Below, one piece after another: positions 32,663 to 42,373 of a stretch of DNA of 64,000 nt. Position 1 is the stretch's first letter; the number at the start of each line of letters is the position of its first letter. The position numbers and the translations under genes were made by a program. Origin of the DNA: Chloroflexia bacterium SDU3-3 (GTDB lineage Bacteria > Chloroflexota > Chloroflexia > Chloroflexales > Roseiflexaceae); the NCBI GenBank assembly GCA_009268125.1, contig WBOU01000021.1, positions 32,171 through 96,170 on the forward strand. The letters run 5' to 3'. Below the pieces are notes generated by a model. It saw only the letters and a program-made list of their open reading frames with translations. It made no database searches and was not told where the DNA came from.

Positions 32663-33913
32663 CTACGCGCCGATCAGGCGCGAGAAGATATAGATTGCCA
32701 GCCCAGCAAGGCCGCCCACAATCGTGCCATTGATACGAATATACTGCAGATCCTTACCCACCTGCAGCTCCAGCTTCTCCACAGTGGACGCGGTATCCCA
32801 GCGACTCACGGTATAGGCCACTAGCTGGGCAAACTGCCCGCGGTACTCGCGGCTGAGGTAGGCAACCAGGTGCTCGACCCAGCCCTGCACCTTCTGGGCA
32901 AGTTCGGGGTCGCCCGTCACCGACGCGCCAAACTCGCGCACGCTACGGGCAATCGCGAGCTGCAGGGCCGAATCATCGCGACTGCTCTGCTCTTTCAAAA
33001 AGGCCTTGATATCGAGCCAGAGCGAAGCCGAGACATCGCGCACAAATGGGTTGGAGAGCAATTCCTGCTTCAGCGCCTCGCCGCGCGCGATTGTCTCGGG
33101 GTCGTGCTGCAGACGCTGGATAAACCGGGCTAGCACTGCCTCGAACCGAGTGTAAAAGGGATGCTCGGCATCGCCATTGATCTCCTGGATCGCCGTATTG
33201 ATCGCTGCAAAGATCCGCTCGGCGATCGCATGATCAAAGGCTGGCGGCATCCACCACGGCGTCTCACGCTGGATCCGCTCGCGGAGCATATCCTGGTTTT
33301 CCTCAAGCAGCTGGGCAGAAAGGTGCATCACCTCGGCCACCAGCTCGTGCAGGCGCTCGCCCTTCAGCACAGCGGCCAGCAGCCTGCCCAAAAATGGCGA
33401 CGGCTGGACTTTATCGATCTGCGCGGCGACGCTACGCTCGATCAGATCTTGGATCTCGCGATCATTCACCACATCCAGCGCGCCGTTGACCAGCATGGCC
33501 ACCTGGCGAGCCACCTGGCTGCTCACCGCCTCCCTGCTCAGCAACTGCCCCACACGCTCGACAGCGTGCACGGCGCGGAGCCGCCCCACCAGCACATCCG
33601 GGGCCAGAAAATTTTCTTGTACAAACCGGCCCACGCTCTCGCCCAGGCTATCCTTCCGCCGCGCGATGATCGCAGTATGGGGGATAGGCAGGCCCAGCGG
33701 GTGGCGGAACAGCGCGGTGACCGCAAACCAGTCGGCCAGCGCGCCCACCATTGCCGCCTCGGCGAAGGCGCGCACAAAGGCCAGCGCGGGGAAACGCGGT
33801 TGTAGCCAGAGGCTCACCGCGAATACCGCGGCAACGAGGCCCAGCAGCCCAGTGGCGAGCTGGCGCATACGGCGCAGCTCGCGGCGCTTTTGCTCATCGG
33901 CAGAAAGATCCAT
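32663..33913 (-). CDS. DUF445 family membrane protein (YjiN/YheB-like)
   Basis: 416 residues from the ATG at 33913 (MDLSADEQKRRELRRM). A membrane segment at about 20-40 (LLGLVAAVFAVSLWL) is followed by the conserved EAAMVGALADWFAVTALFRHPLGLPIPHTAII block (in parts), which defines DUF445. A long helical region follows, with a C-terminal membrane segment (GGLAGLAIYIFSRLI). The family has no established activity; B. subtilis YheB is spore-associated. A conserved IARRKDSLGESVGRFVQENFL-like stretch is present. Upstream is a 465-bp gap with no gene. Confidence 0.87.
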   Translation of the reverse strand: MDLSADEQKRRELRRMRQLATGLLGLVAAVFAVSLWLQPRFPALAFVRAFAEAAMVGALADWFAVTALFRHPLGLPIPHTAIIARRKDSLGESVGRFVQENFLAPDVLVGRLRAVHAVERVGQLLSREAVSSQVARQVAMLVNGALDVVNDREIQDLIERSVAAQIDKVQPSPFLGRLLAAVLKGERLHELVAEVMHLSAQLLEENQDMLRERIQRETPWWMPPAFDHAIAERIFAAINTAIQEINGDAEHPFYTRFEAVLARFIQRLQHDPETIARGEALKQELLSNPFVRDVSASLWLDIKAFLKEQSSRDDSALQLAIARSVREFGASVTGDPELAQKVQGWVEHLVAYLSREYRGQFAQLVAYTVSRWDTASTVEKLELQVGKDLQYIRINGTIVGGLAGLAIYIFSRLIGA

Positions 33914-34378
33914 AGTAAACCTACACCCCATTAAGCGATACGAGGCATAGCCCAACATCACATGGCTATGTCACCAACCTGACAACCTATTGCCGTCATT
34001 TCGCAATAGATTAGTTCTACAGAAAGACTATATACCGCTATACTTTTCTCAGCCTTGCTTTGGAGCAGAAAGCCTAACAACTCCCTCACCTCATATACAT
34101 AGGGGATCGCCACTGGTTATGAATCGTTAACACAAATTGTTTCAAGATTCAGGCCCGCGCCTCTATATTTCCGTCAAAAGTTGTAGTATAATCTAAAACT
34201 AGTATCAAGAGGAAATGCGAAAACAGCCTTTTGAAAAAGATGCGGCCCCATCTGCCTCATCTTTCCCACACCCACAGACCGGCTCCTTCCCCGCGTGCAG
34301 GTGCCAAATCCCCCAGGATGGACAACCCCACGACATTTCGGGCGAAGTCAATGGCGACTTCAGAAGGAGGATTCGTCA
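33914..34378. other. Intergenic region between divergent genes
   Basis: No gene is supported. The stretch is AT-rich at 33960-34200 and holds possible promoter boxes, including TATAAT at 34187-34192 on the plus strand without a good -35. Near the right end the Shine-Dalgarno AAGGAGG (about 34364-34370) serves the gene at 34379. Confidence 0.4.
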
Positions 34379-34780
34379 ATGATTGACAGTACCATTCAGC
34401 GACTGATCGAACGGACGATTGACTCTCCGCTTAAGCTCCAGCTGCTGCTGCTGTTCTGCGAGCACCAGAACTACACCGGCACCCCCTCGCAGATCGGCCA
34501 GCGCGCCTACCGCGACATCTGGAGCACCCGCGAGGCTCTGCGCGAGCTAGCCGAAGATGGCGTGCTCATGATCCAGCACAGCAATGCCGGCGAGCCAATC
34601 TACTGCTACCACCCCCTGCCAGAGCTAGCCGACAGTATCAACAAGCTCTATGTGCTCTATAACGAGCCAATCGAGCGCGACGATCTGCAGCGGCTCGTGC
34701 GTGATGCTGCATCCTACGCACCCTACCGGCGGGCGCGCAGCGGCGGCTTCGAGCAAGAGCGCTACAGCTACGCTTTCTAA
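34379..34780 (+). CDS. Small winged-helix-like protein (133 aa)
   Basis: The ATG at 34379 is preceded by AAGGAGG with 8 nt spacing, so the start is firm. The sequence reads as a winged-helix fold: helix LKLQLLLLFCEHQNYTG, then TPSQIGQRAYRDIWSTREALRELAEDGVL as the recognition part and a wing IQHSNAGEPIYCYHPL. A basic tyrosine-rich tail follows (YAPYRRARSGGFEQERY). This suggests a DNA-binding regulator, but no named family is evident. It stands alone between large intergenic regions; inverted repeats lie directly downstream. Confidence 0.7.
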   Translation: MIDSTIQRLIERTIDSPLKLQLLLLFCEHQNYTGTPSQIGQRAYRDIWSTREALRELAEDGVLMIQHSNAGEPIYCYHPLPELADSINKLYVLYNEPIERDDLQRLVRDAASYAPYRRARSGGFEQERYSYAF

Positions 34781-34826
34781 CCTTCTACTGCCATATAATC
34801 CTCTTTCATCACACCGTTATTGGTAA

Positions 34827-34872
34827 TAGCCCATGCCTGCGAGTACAATCTCACTCACAGGCGTGGGTTATT
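34827..34872. repeat. Imperfect hairpin
   Basis: aatagcccatgcctg (34827-34841) pairs with caggcgtgggttatt (34858-34872) through G-U-type mismatches. It lies after the winged-helix gene and directly against the next hairpin. Confidence 0.55.
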
Positions 34873-34931
34873 GCTACTATAGCCCTAGCTGTCTGCGTTA
34901 TAAATGTGCAGACAGCTAGGGCTATAGTAGC
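34873..34931. repeat. Long perfect hairpin (24-bp arms)
   Basis: A perfect 24-bp inverted repeat, 34873-34896 (gctactatagccctagctgt and four more bases) against 34908-34931, with an 11-nt AT-rich loop. No T-run follows, so a simple terminator is doubtful. It may be a small mobile-element remnant or a structured RNA. Confidence 0.65.
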
Positions 34932-34961
34932 GTTACCCTTCGCAGATAGCGATGCAACTGC

Positions 34962-35005
34962 ATCAAACAAAAAGGAGCCTGTGAGATCAGATCTCACAGG
35001 CTCCT
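34962..35005 (-). terminator. Terminator of the giant surface-protein gene
   Basis: Perfect 15-bp stem aggagcctgtgagat (34973-34987) against 34991-35005, 3-nt loop. On the minus strand it runs into TTTTTGTTTG. It lies 22 nt after the stop of the 1,696-residue gene. Confidence 0.88.
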
Positions 35006-35027
35006 CGGTTGCAACTCTCGCTAGAGC

Positions 35028-38000
35028 TTACACACCACCGTACACAAACCCAATATCTGCGTCTCGGTAGTTCTGCCCAGGCTGCAGATCGATCATACCA
35101 TGCGGGTTCGCATTCGAGGTAAGGTAGATCATGAGCGTTGGGAAGTCAGGATCGTACTGATTCGCCAGCACCCAGTATTTACCTGGAGTTACCCCAGTGA
35201 ACAGGTAGTGACCGGTGTCGTCATTTGATGTCGTAGTTGTCTGTGACAACGTATCGGTGTCGGCATCAAACACTCCATCGCCGTTATCGCGGTAGAGCCA
35301 GACCAGGACGTCATTCGGGCCGGAGGTCTCATCGGAATCCTGGACTGCATCGCCATCCCAGTCAAACCATACCTGGTCACCAATGCTGCCCAGAGGAATT
35401 GGCGTCGGCGTTGGCGTATTCGTCGGCGTTGGCGTATTCGTCGGCGTCGGCGTGTTCGTCGGCGTCGGCGTGTTCGTCGGTGTATTCGTCGGGGTCCGGG
35501 TCGGCGTGTTCGTCGGCGTGTTCGTCGGCGTCGGCGTGTTCGTCGGCGTGTTCGTCGGGGTCCGGGTCGGCGTGTTCGTCGGCGTGTTCGTCGGCGTCGG
35601 CGTGTTCGTCGGCGTGTTCGTCGGCGTCGGCGTGTTCGTCGGCGTCGGCGGCACCGGCGTATTTGTCGGCGTCGGCGTGTTGGTCGGCGTATTCGTCGGG
35701 GTCCGGGTCGGCGTGTTCGTCGGCGTGTTGGTCGGCGTCGGCGTGTTCGTCGGTGTGTTCGTCGGCGTCGGCGTGTTCGTCGGCGTCGGCGGCACCGGCG
35801 TATTTGTCGGCGTCGGCGTGTTGGTCGGCGTATTCGTCGGGGTCCGGGTCGGCGTATTCGTCGGCGTGTTTGTCGGCGTGTTTGTCGGCGTCGACGTGTT
35901 CGTCGGCGTGTTCGTCGGCGTCGGCGTATCCGTCGGCGGCACTGGCGTGTTCGTCGGCGTGTTGGTCGGCGTCGGCGTATTCGTCGGCGGAACCGGCGTG
36001 TTCGTCGGCGTCGGCGTGTTCGTCGGCGTGTTCGTCGGGGTCCGGGTCGGCGTGTTCGTCGGCGTCGGCGTATCCGTCGGCGGCACTGGCGTGTTCGTCG
36101 GCGTATTCGTCGGCGTCGGCGTGTTCGTCGGGGTCCGGGTCGGCGTGTTGGTCGGCGTCGGCGTATTCGTCGGCGGAACCGGCGTGTTCGTCGGCGTGTT
36201 GGTCGGCGTCGGCGTATTCGTCGGCGGCACTGGCGTGTTCGTCGGCGTGTTGGTCGGCGTCGGCGTATCCGTCGGCGGCACTGGCGTGTTCGTCGGCGTG
36301 TTCGTCGGCGTCGGCGTATTCGTCGGCGGAACCGGCGTGTTCGTCGGCGTCGGCGTGTTCGTCGGCGTGTTCGTCGGGGTCCGGGTCGGCGTGTTGGTCG
36401 GCGTCGGCGTATCCGTCGGCGGCACTGGCGTGTTCGTCGGCGTGTTGGTCGGCGTCGGCGTATTCGTCGGCGGCACCGGCGTGTTCGTCGGCGTGTTCGT
36501 CGGCGTCGGCGTATTCGTCGGCGGCACCGGCGTGTTCGTCGGCGTGTTGGTCGGCGTCGGCGTATCCGTCGGCGGCACTGGCGTGTTCGTCGGCGTGTTC
36601 GTCGGCGTCGGCGTATTCGTCGGCGGCACTGGCGTGTTCGTCGGCGTGTTGGTCGGCGTCGGCGTATTCGTCGGCGGCACCGGCGTGTTCGTCGGTGTGT
36701 TCGTCGGCGTATTCGTCGGCGGCACCGGCGTGTTCGTCGGGGTCAGCGTATTTGTCGGTGTTGGCGTACCATCAACAGGGCACCAGTCAAGACCACCCAG
36801 GTGGCGATCAGCGAGCAGGCGTGTGCCATAGCGCTGGCCATCGAGCGACATCAGAACTGGACCAAAGAAGATGTCCACCTGCACCGCACACGGGGGCAGA
36901 TCAACCTGCAGATACACGCTCTGGCCAGGGCCCACCATTGCGGTATCCCAGTCAAAGATCTTCTGATGGTCGATCACGTTATCAAACTTCTCATACGAAG
37001 CCATACCCACTAGATAGGTGCACTCCGTATCAGTGTTTGTAACCTTGCCAAGGCTGTCGGTAATGAAGATACCGCTCAGATCGGCGTTCGGACTCGGCAC
37101 ACACATATCAACCGTCGGGGTCGGGGTCGACGTGTTGGTCGGAGTCTTGGTCGGCGCAACCGTCTTGGTCGCCGTGGCGGTGTTGGTCGCCGTCGCCGTG
37201 GCGGTGTTGGTCGCCGTCGCGGTGGCAGTGTTGGTCGCCGTGGCGGTGTTGGTCGCCGTCGCGGTGGCAGTGTTGGTCGCCGTCGCGGTGGCAGTGTTGG
37301 TCGCCGTCGCGGTGGCAGTGTTGGTCGCCGTCGCGGTCGGCGTCTTCGTCGCCGTCTTAGTTGCCGTCGGTGTCACGTTAGTGCACCAATTCGGCTCGTT
37401 GGGGTGCAGCGCACCAAACAGCCGTGCGCCATAGCGCTGGCCATTCAGAGACATCAGCACTGGTCCGTAGAACAGGTCGATCTGAGCCGCGCAGGCCGGC
37501 ACGTCCACCTGCAGGTAGACAGTCTGACCAGGCTTGATCGTTGCGCTATCCCAGTCGTAGATTTCCTGGTGATCGATCACATTATCAAACTCGCGGTACG
37601 ATGCCATACCCACCAGGTACGAACACTTGGCCGAGTTGTTGGTGATCTTACCAATGTTGTTGCCGATGAAGGACCACGAGAAGTAGGTTCGAGGATCGGG
37701 GGTCGAGCCTGGAACCGGAACACACGGGTCAACCGTCGGAGTAGCAGTCTTAGTCGGAACCTTGGTCGCCGTCGCGGTGGCGGTCTTGGTCGGAACCTTG
37801 GTCGCCGTCGCGGTGGCGGTCTTGGTCGGAACCTTGGTCGCCGTCGCGGTAGCGGTCTTGGTCGCCGTCGGAGGAACCGCCGTCGCCGTAGCGGTCGGAG
37901 GAACCGGTGTATTTGTCGGAGCAACCGTCGGCGTGCTTGTCGAGATGCTCGTACCACCGCAAACCACGCCATTCAGCGTGAACTGGGCAGGAATGGTGTT

Positions 38001-40118
38001 TGTACCGCTGTAGGAAGCCTGGAAGCCGAAGCTTGTGCTACCGCCTGCGGCAATGGTGCCATTGTACGATACATTCTTCGCGCTGACAGTCGCGCCATTC
38101 TGCGTCACAGCAGCATTCCAGGCATTCGTGATCTTCTGGTTGCCGCTAAACGTCCAGCCAACAGTCCAGCCATTGATCGGCGTCGAGCCAGTGTTCTTGA
38201 TGGTCACATCAGCGGTGAAGCCGGTGTTCCACTGGTTGACCGTGTAGGTCACCTGGCACGAGCTGCTACCAGCAGGCGTGGTGGGCGAGGCGGGCACAGG
38301 GGTGCTCGTCGCAGGCGTGGTGGGCGAGGCGGGCACCGGCGTGCTAGTGGCGGGCACCGGGGTGCTGGTAGCCACCTTGGTCGGCGGGATCACCGGCGTG
38401 CTGGTCGGCACATTGCCGCCGCACGGGTTGTTCAGGCCCGGCTTGTGCAGCTCGCCCGAGGTCGTCAGCGACTTGACAGCTGTCGCACCGTCGATGTTCA
38501 CCGACGAAGTGACGTTGGCATTCGGAGCCAGCAGCGCGCCCATGAAGTTGCGCTGGATGTTCAGGCTCGTCGCCTCGCTGAAGTTCCAGAGGGTGCGGCC
38601 ACGGCCATCGAGGCTGGTGAGCCACGAGCCAACCATGTTGCCGCTGGACAGGGTCGCACTCGAGCCGGTCACGTTGATCACGACCAGCTTCGCGCCAACC
38701 TGGTTGTTCACCTCGATCTGCTGAACCTTACCGCTGGTAAGATCGGCAGCCGAGATGGTGAAGAAGGCAAAGCCCTTGGTGTCCTGCTGCGTGACATTGA
38801 ACACCAGCGGCCCCGGCTGCGAGCTGGGGATGGTCGCCGTGTTATTAGCCGCGCGAGCAGCAAGCTCGGAAGAGAGACCGCGGACGCTGGAGCTGATCGA
38901 GGCAGCCTTATTCGCCAGGCTATTATCGATCACGGCGGCGGAGCCGCTGTTGCCCTGGTTAATGTTGAACGATCGGCCATTCACCTGGTACTGCACAGCG
39001 CCGAGCTTGGCAACAGTATTGTTGCTGCCAACCACCACGCTACCAGCATTGACATTCAGGGTACCACCAGCGTTCACGCTGCCAGCAACCTCCAGGCTCG
39101 CCTCAAGCGGGTTGAAGCTGCTCTGGTTCAGGTGGATGCCGAAGTTCGCCGAGCTACCACCGGTCAGGTTACCGCCCACAAATGTCTTGTACTCAACATC
39201 GGAACTAGTGCTCAGATCGCCAAGAGTGATGACATTGTACTGCGACATCCAGCCGAACCCGGGCGAAACAGGGCACGAGCCGCTGTCAAGCGTCGGGGTG
39301 GTGGTCGGGGGGAGAGCCGTTGCCGTAGCGGTCGGCGGAACAGCCGTAGCGGTTGCCGTCGCGGGCACCGCGGTCGCTGTGGGAAGAGCGGTGTTGGTGG
39401 GGGCCGTCGAAGTGCCGCCGCAGACCTGGGTGTTGTAGTCGTGCGGGTTGTGCAGCTCGACCGTCTGACCATTTACCACCACCGAGGCCGACGCGACATC
39501 GTAGGGCATCGGGAAGGTCGGGTAGTCGCGGAAGTGCCAGACATTGCCGCTGCGCTTATCGGGCGCAACAGTGGCGGTGTGCTGGACACCCGAGGCATCG
39601 GTGTAGCTGTACGTCAGCGAGCCAGGGGTGATACCATTTTCAACCTGCAGAAGCACAAAATGAACCTCTGTCTGATTGTTGGTGCAGACGTGGGAGAGGT
39701 TCAACTGATAAGCTGTGCTTTTTGTCGGCACGCTTGTGGCTGTGCTTGCTGCGGTCGCCGTCGCTGGAACCACTGTGGCCGGCACAGGCGTCGCGGTGCT
39801 CGCCTCGGTCGGGGCCGCAGGTGGTTGTGTCGGTGGCCCCTGCGTTGGAACCGTCGTCGAGGGGACGTCGGTCGCTGGAGCCTGAGTCGGAACATCAGTC
39901 GCCTTCGGGGCCTCAGTGGCGGGTACCTCGGTCGGAGGGATCACTTCCGTCGGCTTAGGAGCCTCGGTCGCGGGGGCCTCGGTCGGGATACTCGTAGCTG
40001 TCGTGGCCTCGGTTCGTGCGCGGGCTGCAAGAGCTGCGCTGGGCGAGATGTTTGCCAGACTCAGCGCGATGATGAGAAACCCAAGCATCAGCCGGGTCGC
40101 TCGCAACGCTTTGTCCAT
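35028..40118 (-). CDS. Giant secreted multi-domain surface protein (choice-of-anchor A, CBM2-like, Thr/Pro repeats, SdrD/Cna-B-like)
   Basis: 1,696 residues from the ATG at 40118 ([12 protein letters not shown], signal peptide ending near AALAARA). In order: Pro/Thr linker with EAP/TEVP units (about 35-130); an unassigned domain (about 135-240); a choice-of-anchor A-like domain (about 282-560; [20 protein letters not shown]); linker; CBM2-like carbohydrate-binding domain (about 617-720; [20 protein letters not shown]); unnamed domain copy 1 (about 800-910); a TATATNTA repeat; unnamed domain copy 2 (about 1004-1112); about 460 residues of [13 protein letters not shown] repeats; and a SdrD/Cna-B-like domain (about 1574-1696; [20 protein letters not shown]). 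No LPXTG anchor is seen. Probable adhesin or sheath component; carbohydrate binding is inferred. Confidence 0.88.
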   Translation of the reverse strand: MDKALRATRLMLGFLIIALSLANISPSAALAARARTEATTATSIPTEAPATEAPKPTEVIPPTEVPATEAPKATDVPTQAPATDVPSTTVPTQGPPTQPPAAPTEASTATPVPATVVPATATAASTATSVPTKSTAYQLNLSHVCTNNQTEVHFVLLQVENGITPGSLTYSYTDASGVQHTATVAPDKRSGNVWHFRDYPTFPMPYDVASASVVVNGQTVELHNPHDYNTQVCGGTSTAPTNTALPTATAVPATATATAVPPTATATALPPTTTPTLDSGSCPVSPGFGWMSQYNVITLGDLSTSSDVEYKTFVGGNLTGGSSANFGIHLNQSSFNPLEASLEVAGSVNAGGTLNVNAGSVVVGSNNTVAKLGAVQYQVNGRSFNINQGNSGSAAVIDNSLANKAASISSSVRGLSSELAARAANNTATIPSSQPGPLVFNVTQQDTKGFAFFTISAADLTSGKVQQIEVNNQVGAKLVVINVTGSSATLSSGNMVGSWLTSLDGRGRTLWNFSEATSLNIQRNFMGALLAPNANVTSSVNIDGATAVKSLTTSGELHKPGLNNPCGGNVPTSTPVIPPTKVATSTPVPATSTPVPASPTTPATSTPVPASPTTPAGSSSCQVTYTVNQWNTGFTADVTIKNTGSTPINGWTVGWTFSGNQKITNAWNAAVTQNGATVSAKNVSYNGTIAAGGSTSFGFQASYSGTNTIPAQFTLNGVVCGGTSISTSTPTVAPTNTPVPPTATATAVPPTATKTATATATKVPTKTATATATKVPTKTATATATKVPTKTATPTVDPCVPVPGSTPDPRTYFSWSFIGNNIGKITNNSAKCSYLVGMASYREFDNVIDHQEIYDWDSATIKPGQTVYLQVDVPACAAQIDLFYGPVLMSLNGQRYGARLFGALHPNEPNWCTNVTPTATKTATKTPTATATNTATATATNTATATATNTATATATNTATATNTATATATNTATATATNTATATKTVAPTKTPTNTSTPTPTVDMCVPSPNADLSGIFITDSLGKVTNTDTECTYLVGMASYEKFDNVIDHQKIFDWDTAMVGPGQSVYLQVDLPPCAVQVDIFFGPVLMSLDGQRYGTRLLADRHLGGLDWCPVDGTPTPTNTLTPTNTPVPPTNTPTNTPTNTPVPPTNTPTPTNTPTNTPVPPTNTPTPTNTPTNTPVPPTDTPTPTNTPTNTPVPPTNTPTPTNTPTNTPVPPTNTPTPTNTPTNTPVPPTDTPTPTNTPTRTPTNTPTNTPTPTNTPVPPTNTPTPTNTPTNTPVPPTDTPTPTNTPTNTPVPPTNTPTPTNTPTNTPVPPTNTPTPTNTPTRTPTNTPTPTNTPTNTPVPPTDTPTPTNTPTRTPTNTPTNTPTPTNTPVPPTNTPTPTNTPTNTPVPPTDTPTPTNTPTNTSTPTNTPTNTPTNTPTRTPTNTPTNTPTPTNTPVPPTPTNTPTPTNTPTNTPTPTNTPTNTPTRTPTNTPTNTPTPTNTPVPPTPTNTPTPTNTPTNTPTPTNTPTNTPTRTPTNTPTNTPTPTNTPTNTPTRTPTNTPTNTPTPTNTPTPTNTPTPTNTPTPTPIPLGSIGDQVWFDWDGDAVQDSDETSGPNDVLVWLYRDNGDGVFDADTDTLSQTTTTSNDDTGHYLFTGVTPGKYWVLANQYDPDFPTLMIYLTSNANPHGMIDLQPGQNYRDADIGFVYGGV
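35400..36775 (-). repeat. Coding tandem repeat (Thr/Pro '[10 protein letters not shown]' array)
   Basis: About 1.4 kb of imperfect repeats built from gtcggcgtgttc/gtcggcgtattc units with larger blocks spaced by gtcggcggcaccggcgt (PVPPT). All units keep the reading frame. Near-identity of neighbouring blocks indicates recent slippage or recombination, so length probably varies between strains. Confidence 0.92.
37110..37370 (-). repeat. Coding tandem repeat (TATATNTA array)
   Basis: Units of ttggtcgccgtcgcggtggc and variants encode Thr/Ala-rich spacer between the two copies of the unnamed domain. Nearly identical units are adjacent. Confidence 0.88.
37740..37870 (-). repeat. Coding tandem repeat ([12 protein letters not shown] array)
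   Basis: Three near-perfect units of about 42 bp (ttggtcggaaccttggtcgc and onward) encode the spacer between the CBM2-like domain and copy 1 of the unnamed domain. Confidence 0.85.
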
Positions 40119-40599
40119 ACGGAAACCTCTCTGCTCAAAAGAAAGTGTCATATGACGCAGACCGCCATACGTAGCTAGGATGCGAACATCGAGGCGCTGT
40201 GCGAAACGCACGGCGTTGGGCACTCATTCACATCACATGCATGAGAGACTGTACTATATTATCCTTGCTCTCAGACCTAATACTTTGGTACTGTCTTTTT
40301 ACTAGGCATATCGCATAGCCTGTATGCTTCGGTAGATTACAAATTGGACATCTTTCATATAATCTACTGGTATTTTCAGATTCTCAGGTGGCTCCTTTCC
40401 GCGTTTCCGTTAAGATTAAGTAACCTCTGATTATGTTGACAGTGTCAGCGCTCGCTTTATCCTATGTTATTGTCATTTTCCAGCGGTTTTTATATGACAC
40501 ATTTGTCATATATGTACCCTATATTAGCGCTAGTCTTTACTTTATTTGCTATGATTCACCTCAGAAGAGCCGTTGGTAACGATATCAGAAAGAACAATT
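40119..40599. other. AT-rich divergent intergenic region
   Basis: Separates the giant surface-protein gene from the small membrane-anchored gene. It is strongly AT-rich and should hold both promoters. TTGACA occurs at 40436-40441 on the plus strand, without a well-spaced -10. A 22-bp palindrome is annotated separately. No gene is supported. Confidence 0.5.
40491..40512. promoter_or_regulatory. 22-bp palindrome (ATGACA-N4-TGTCAT), operator-like
   Basis: The core tatgaca-catt-tgtcata is perfect, with two further pairs outside it. It lies about 90 nt before the ATG at 40600. A second ATGACA-N4-TGTCAT site lies after the same gene at 41272-41287. Confidence 0.55.
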
Positions 40600-41157
40600 A
40601 TGTCTAGCTCAACAACACGCTTCGGTCGTCTGCCGTGGATCGGAAAAGTAGCTATCGGCATTGTGGCATTGTTGATTGTAAGCGCGATCGCATGGGTTTT
40701 GCTGCCTCGCCAGGCCCAGAACACAACCCAGGGGCCGCCCCCCGATCCGGCGCTCACTGCGGCGCATCAAAAGATCATTGATTCGATCGTAATCCCTATC
40801 GAGCGGACAACACAAACCACGCCAGTACCACCCAAAGTACGTACTATCAACTCCAATAATACGATTACGACCTTCCTATCAGTGCCGCTTGTACGCAGCG
40901 CAAACACTAGCTCAGCACAATTTATCGAAGAGGCAAAACAGCAACTCGCAACCGTGATCAATACAATGTTTGCCGCTGATTCAAACATTCAGATCCTGGT
41001 ACTCACTGGAACATACCCCGTATCGGATGGGCGTGAGGCGGTAGTTGTTTCCGTCTTTATGGAAAAAAGCGCCTGGCAGGAGCAAGGAAAAATCACCAGC
41101 ACTAATATCGAAAAGGTCGCCCAATCATTTCAGATAAGCAATGCTTTTAAGCCTTAA
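40600..41157 (+). CDS. Membrane-anchored hypothetical protein (185 aa)
   Basis: Unrecognised. The ATG at 40600 is preceded by a purine-rich AGAAAGAA. One membrane segment (VAIGIVALLIVSAIAWVLL, about 16-34) follows a short basic head, then a polar outer domain (LTAAHQKIIDSIVIPIERTT; IQILVLTGTYPVSDGREAVVVSVFM). The last part resembles small lipoprotein-like or pilus-assembly accessory domains, but no family can be named. GC content is lower than in most neighbours. It is flanked on both sides by ATGACA-N4-TGTCAT palindromes. Confidence 0.6.
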   Translation: MSSSTTRFGRLPWIGKVAIGIVALLIVSAIAWVLLPRQAQNTTQGPPPDPALTAAHQKIIDSIVIPIERTTQTTPVPPKVRTINSNNTITTFLSVPLVRSANTSSAQFIEEAKQQLATVINTMFAADSNIQILVLTGTYPVSDGREAVVVSVFMEKSAWQEQGKITSTNIEKVAQSFQISNAFKP

Positions 41158-41231
41158 AACCCCATCAAACGTATATATTCAAGAATCAAGAGCTTGAACG
41201 CTATCTCTTCTTCATATGATCGGCTAACGGC

Positions 41232-41270
41232 CCAATATGCTCTCAAAAAGCACATTGGACCTCTTTATAT
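41232..41270 (+). terminator. Terminator-like hairpin
   Basis: ccaatatgct (41232-41241) pairs with agcacattgg (41249-41258), one mismatch, followed by an AT-rich ctctttatatt. It lies 75 nt after the stop of the small membrane-anchored gene. Confidence 0.5.
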
Positions 41271-41271
41271 T

Positions 41272-41287
41272 ATGACATTTTTGTCAT
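41272..41287. promoter_or_regulatory. ATGACA-N4-TGTCAT palindrome, second copy
   Basis: atgaca-tttt-tgtcat, same half-sites and spacing as the site at 40491-40512. It lies 45 nt downstream of the 3' end of the metallophosphoesterase gene. Confidence 0.5.
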
Positions 41288-41331
41288 GCTATCTCTTCAT
41301 GGCACACCAAAAGGATGCCTACTTTGCGCAG

Positions 41332-42147
41332 CTAGGAAACCTGAAAAAAGTGGTGTAGCGCATCACGCAGTGGCAACGCTTCGTTCTGGCATCGCTGATA
41401 GGCGCGCAGGAACGGAATAATATGGCCGCTGGCGGTGGCGACCTCGCGCATATAGAGATAGGCCATTGGTCCGCACTGATCTAGGTATCCGCTTTCATGA
41501 AAGCGCCGAATCGCAAGATCAAGATCATAGGGCGTAGACTGATGGGCTATATGCCAGCCTGCGGATCTACGTTCGAGCAGCAGATACTGGGCCTCTGTCG
41601 CTAGTCCCAACGGCAGACCTACCGAGCCCGTGGTGACAAAGGTATGGCGGCCCCAGATTCGCATTGTCGGCATGTGGTTGTGAGCACGCACCACCAGCTG
41701 CTCGGTCAGGCCAGGATACATGGCTGGGATCTCGGCCTCGGGCGTGCAGGCGTCGAAGTTGTCGCGATCGCTACGCAGCGAGGCGTGCACAAACAGCAGA
41801 TCGGGAAGTTCTGGCAGGCGGAGCTCCAGCGGTAGCTGGCCCAACTCCTCGATCTCGGCAGCGGGAAACTGCTGATAGGCCCAGCGCACCGGGTAGAACT
41901 GCTCGGTATGCCAGATCGGCGGGGCATCGGGGGCGTGGAAGTGGGCCAGATAGCGCTCGTGGTTGCCGCGCAGAATCGGGAAGCCCAGCCGCCTGGCCAG
42001 CTGCCAGCACGCGTACGAGTCTGGCGAGCCATTGACGATATCGCCCACGATGACGATCAGGTCGGGGTGCTGCCGCTGGGCATGTGTAATAGCCGCCTCG
42101 AACGCCGGAAGGTTGCCATGGATATCGGCCAAGCATGCGATGCGCAT
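41332..42147 (-). CDS. Metallophosphoesterase (calcineurin-like, YfcE/MPP family)
   Basis: 271 residues. Metal-site motifs in order: ADIHGN (Asp8, His10), VGDIVNG, RGNHERYL, FVHASLRS and a later histidine pair in VRAHNHMP, together making the dinuclear site. It hydrolyses a phosphomonoester or diester in the cytosol; the substrate is unknown. The start is the ATG at 42147 (MRIACLADIHG). The C-terminal 90 residues (RRFHESGYLDQCG onward) extend beyond the minimal domain. It stands alone with a 226-bp gap to the divergent BI-1 gene. Confidence 0.9.
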   Translation of the reverse strand: MRIACLADIHGNLPAFEAAITHAQRQHPDLIVIVGDIVNGSPDSYACWQLARRLGFPILRGNHERYLAHFHAPDAPPIWHTEQFYPVRWAYQQFPAAEIEELGQLPLELRLPELPDLLFVHASLRSDRDNFDACTPEAEIPAMYPGLTEQLVVRAHNHMPTMRIWGRHTFVTTGSVGLPLGLATEAQYLLLERRSAGWHIAHQSTPYDLDLAIRRFHESGYLDQCGPMAYLYMREVATASGHIIPFLRAYQRCQNEALPLRDALHHFFQVS

Positions 42148-42373
42148 TGTGCTCCGCTTTCTATTACAATTAGATGGCTTGCATAGGATCCCTAGATGAG
42201 TTTATACTCATACTACTGCTTTCCAGCCACTCAATCAGGCCAGCTTGAGTGCAACCTATGACGTGGGTGGAACGTGTCATGATTGTAGCAACATGTGATC
42301 TTGGGGCGAATGATGCGCGGCTGATCGGCCTGTGAGTCTTCGCTTGTACCACTGATATGACCAAGGAGGATGT

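Noticed and set aside
35400..36775. Regular short repeats resembling a CRISPR array
   Set aside because: Repeats are adjacent without unique spacers, keep a reading frame and encode Thr/Pro protein; no cas genes nearby.
35237..37042. 601-residue Ser/Ala/Cys-rich open frame on the plus strand
   Set aside because: Pure product of reading the Thr/Pro repeat backwards; no start site support.
37404..40178. 924-residue open frame on the plus strand opposite the giant surface-protein gene
   Set aside because: It is the antisense shadow of a repetitive, GC-periodic gene; the translation is Arg/Gly/His-rich without domains and the minus strand has a signal peptide and real domains.
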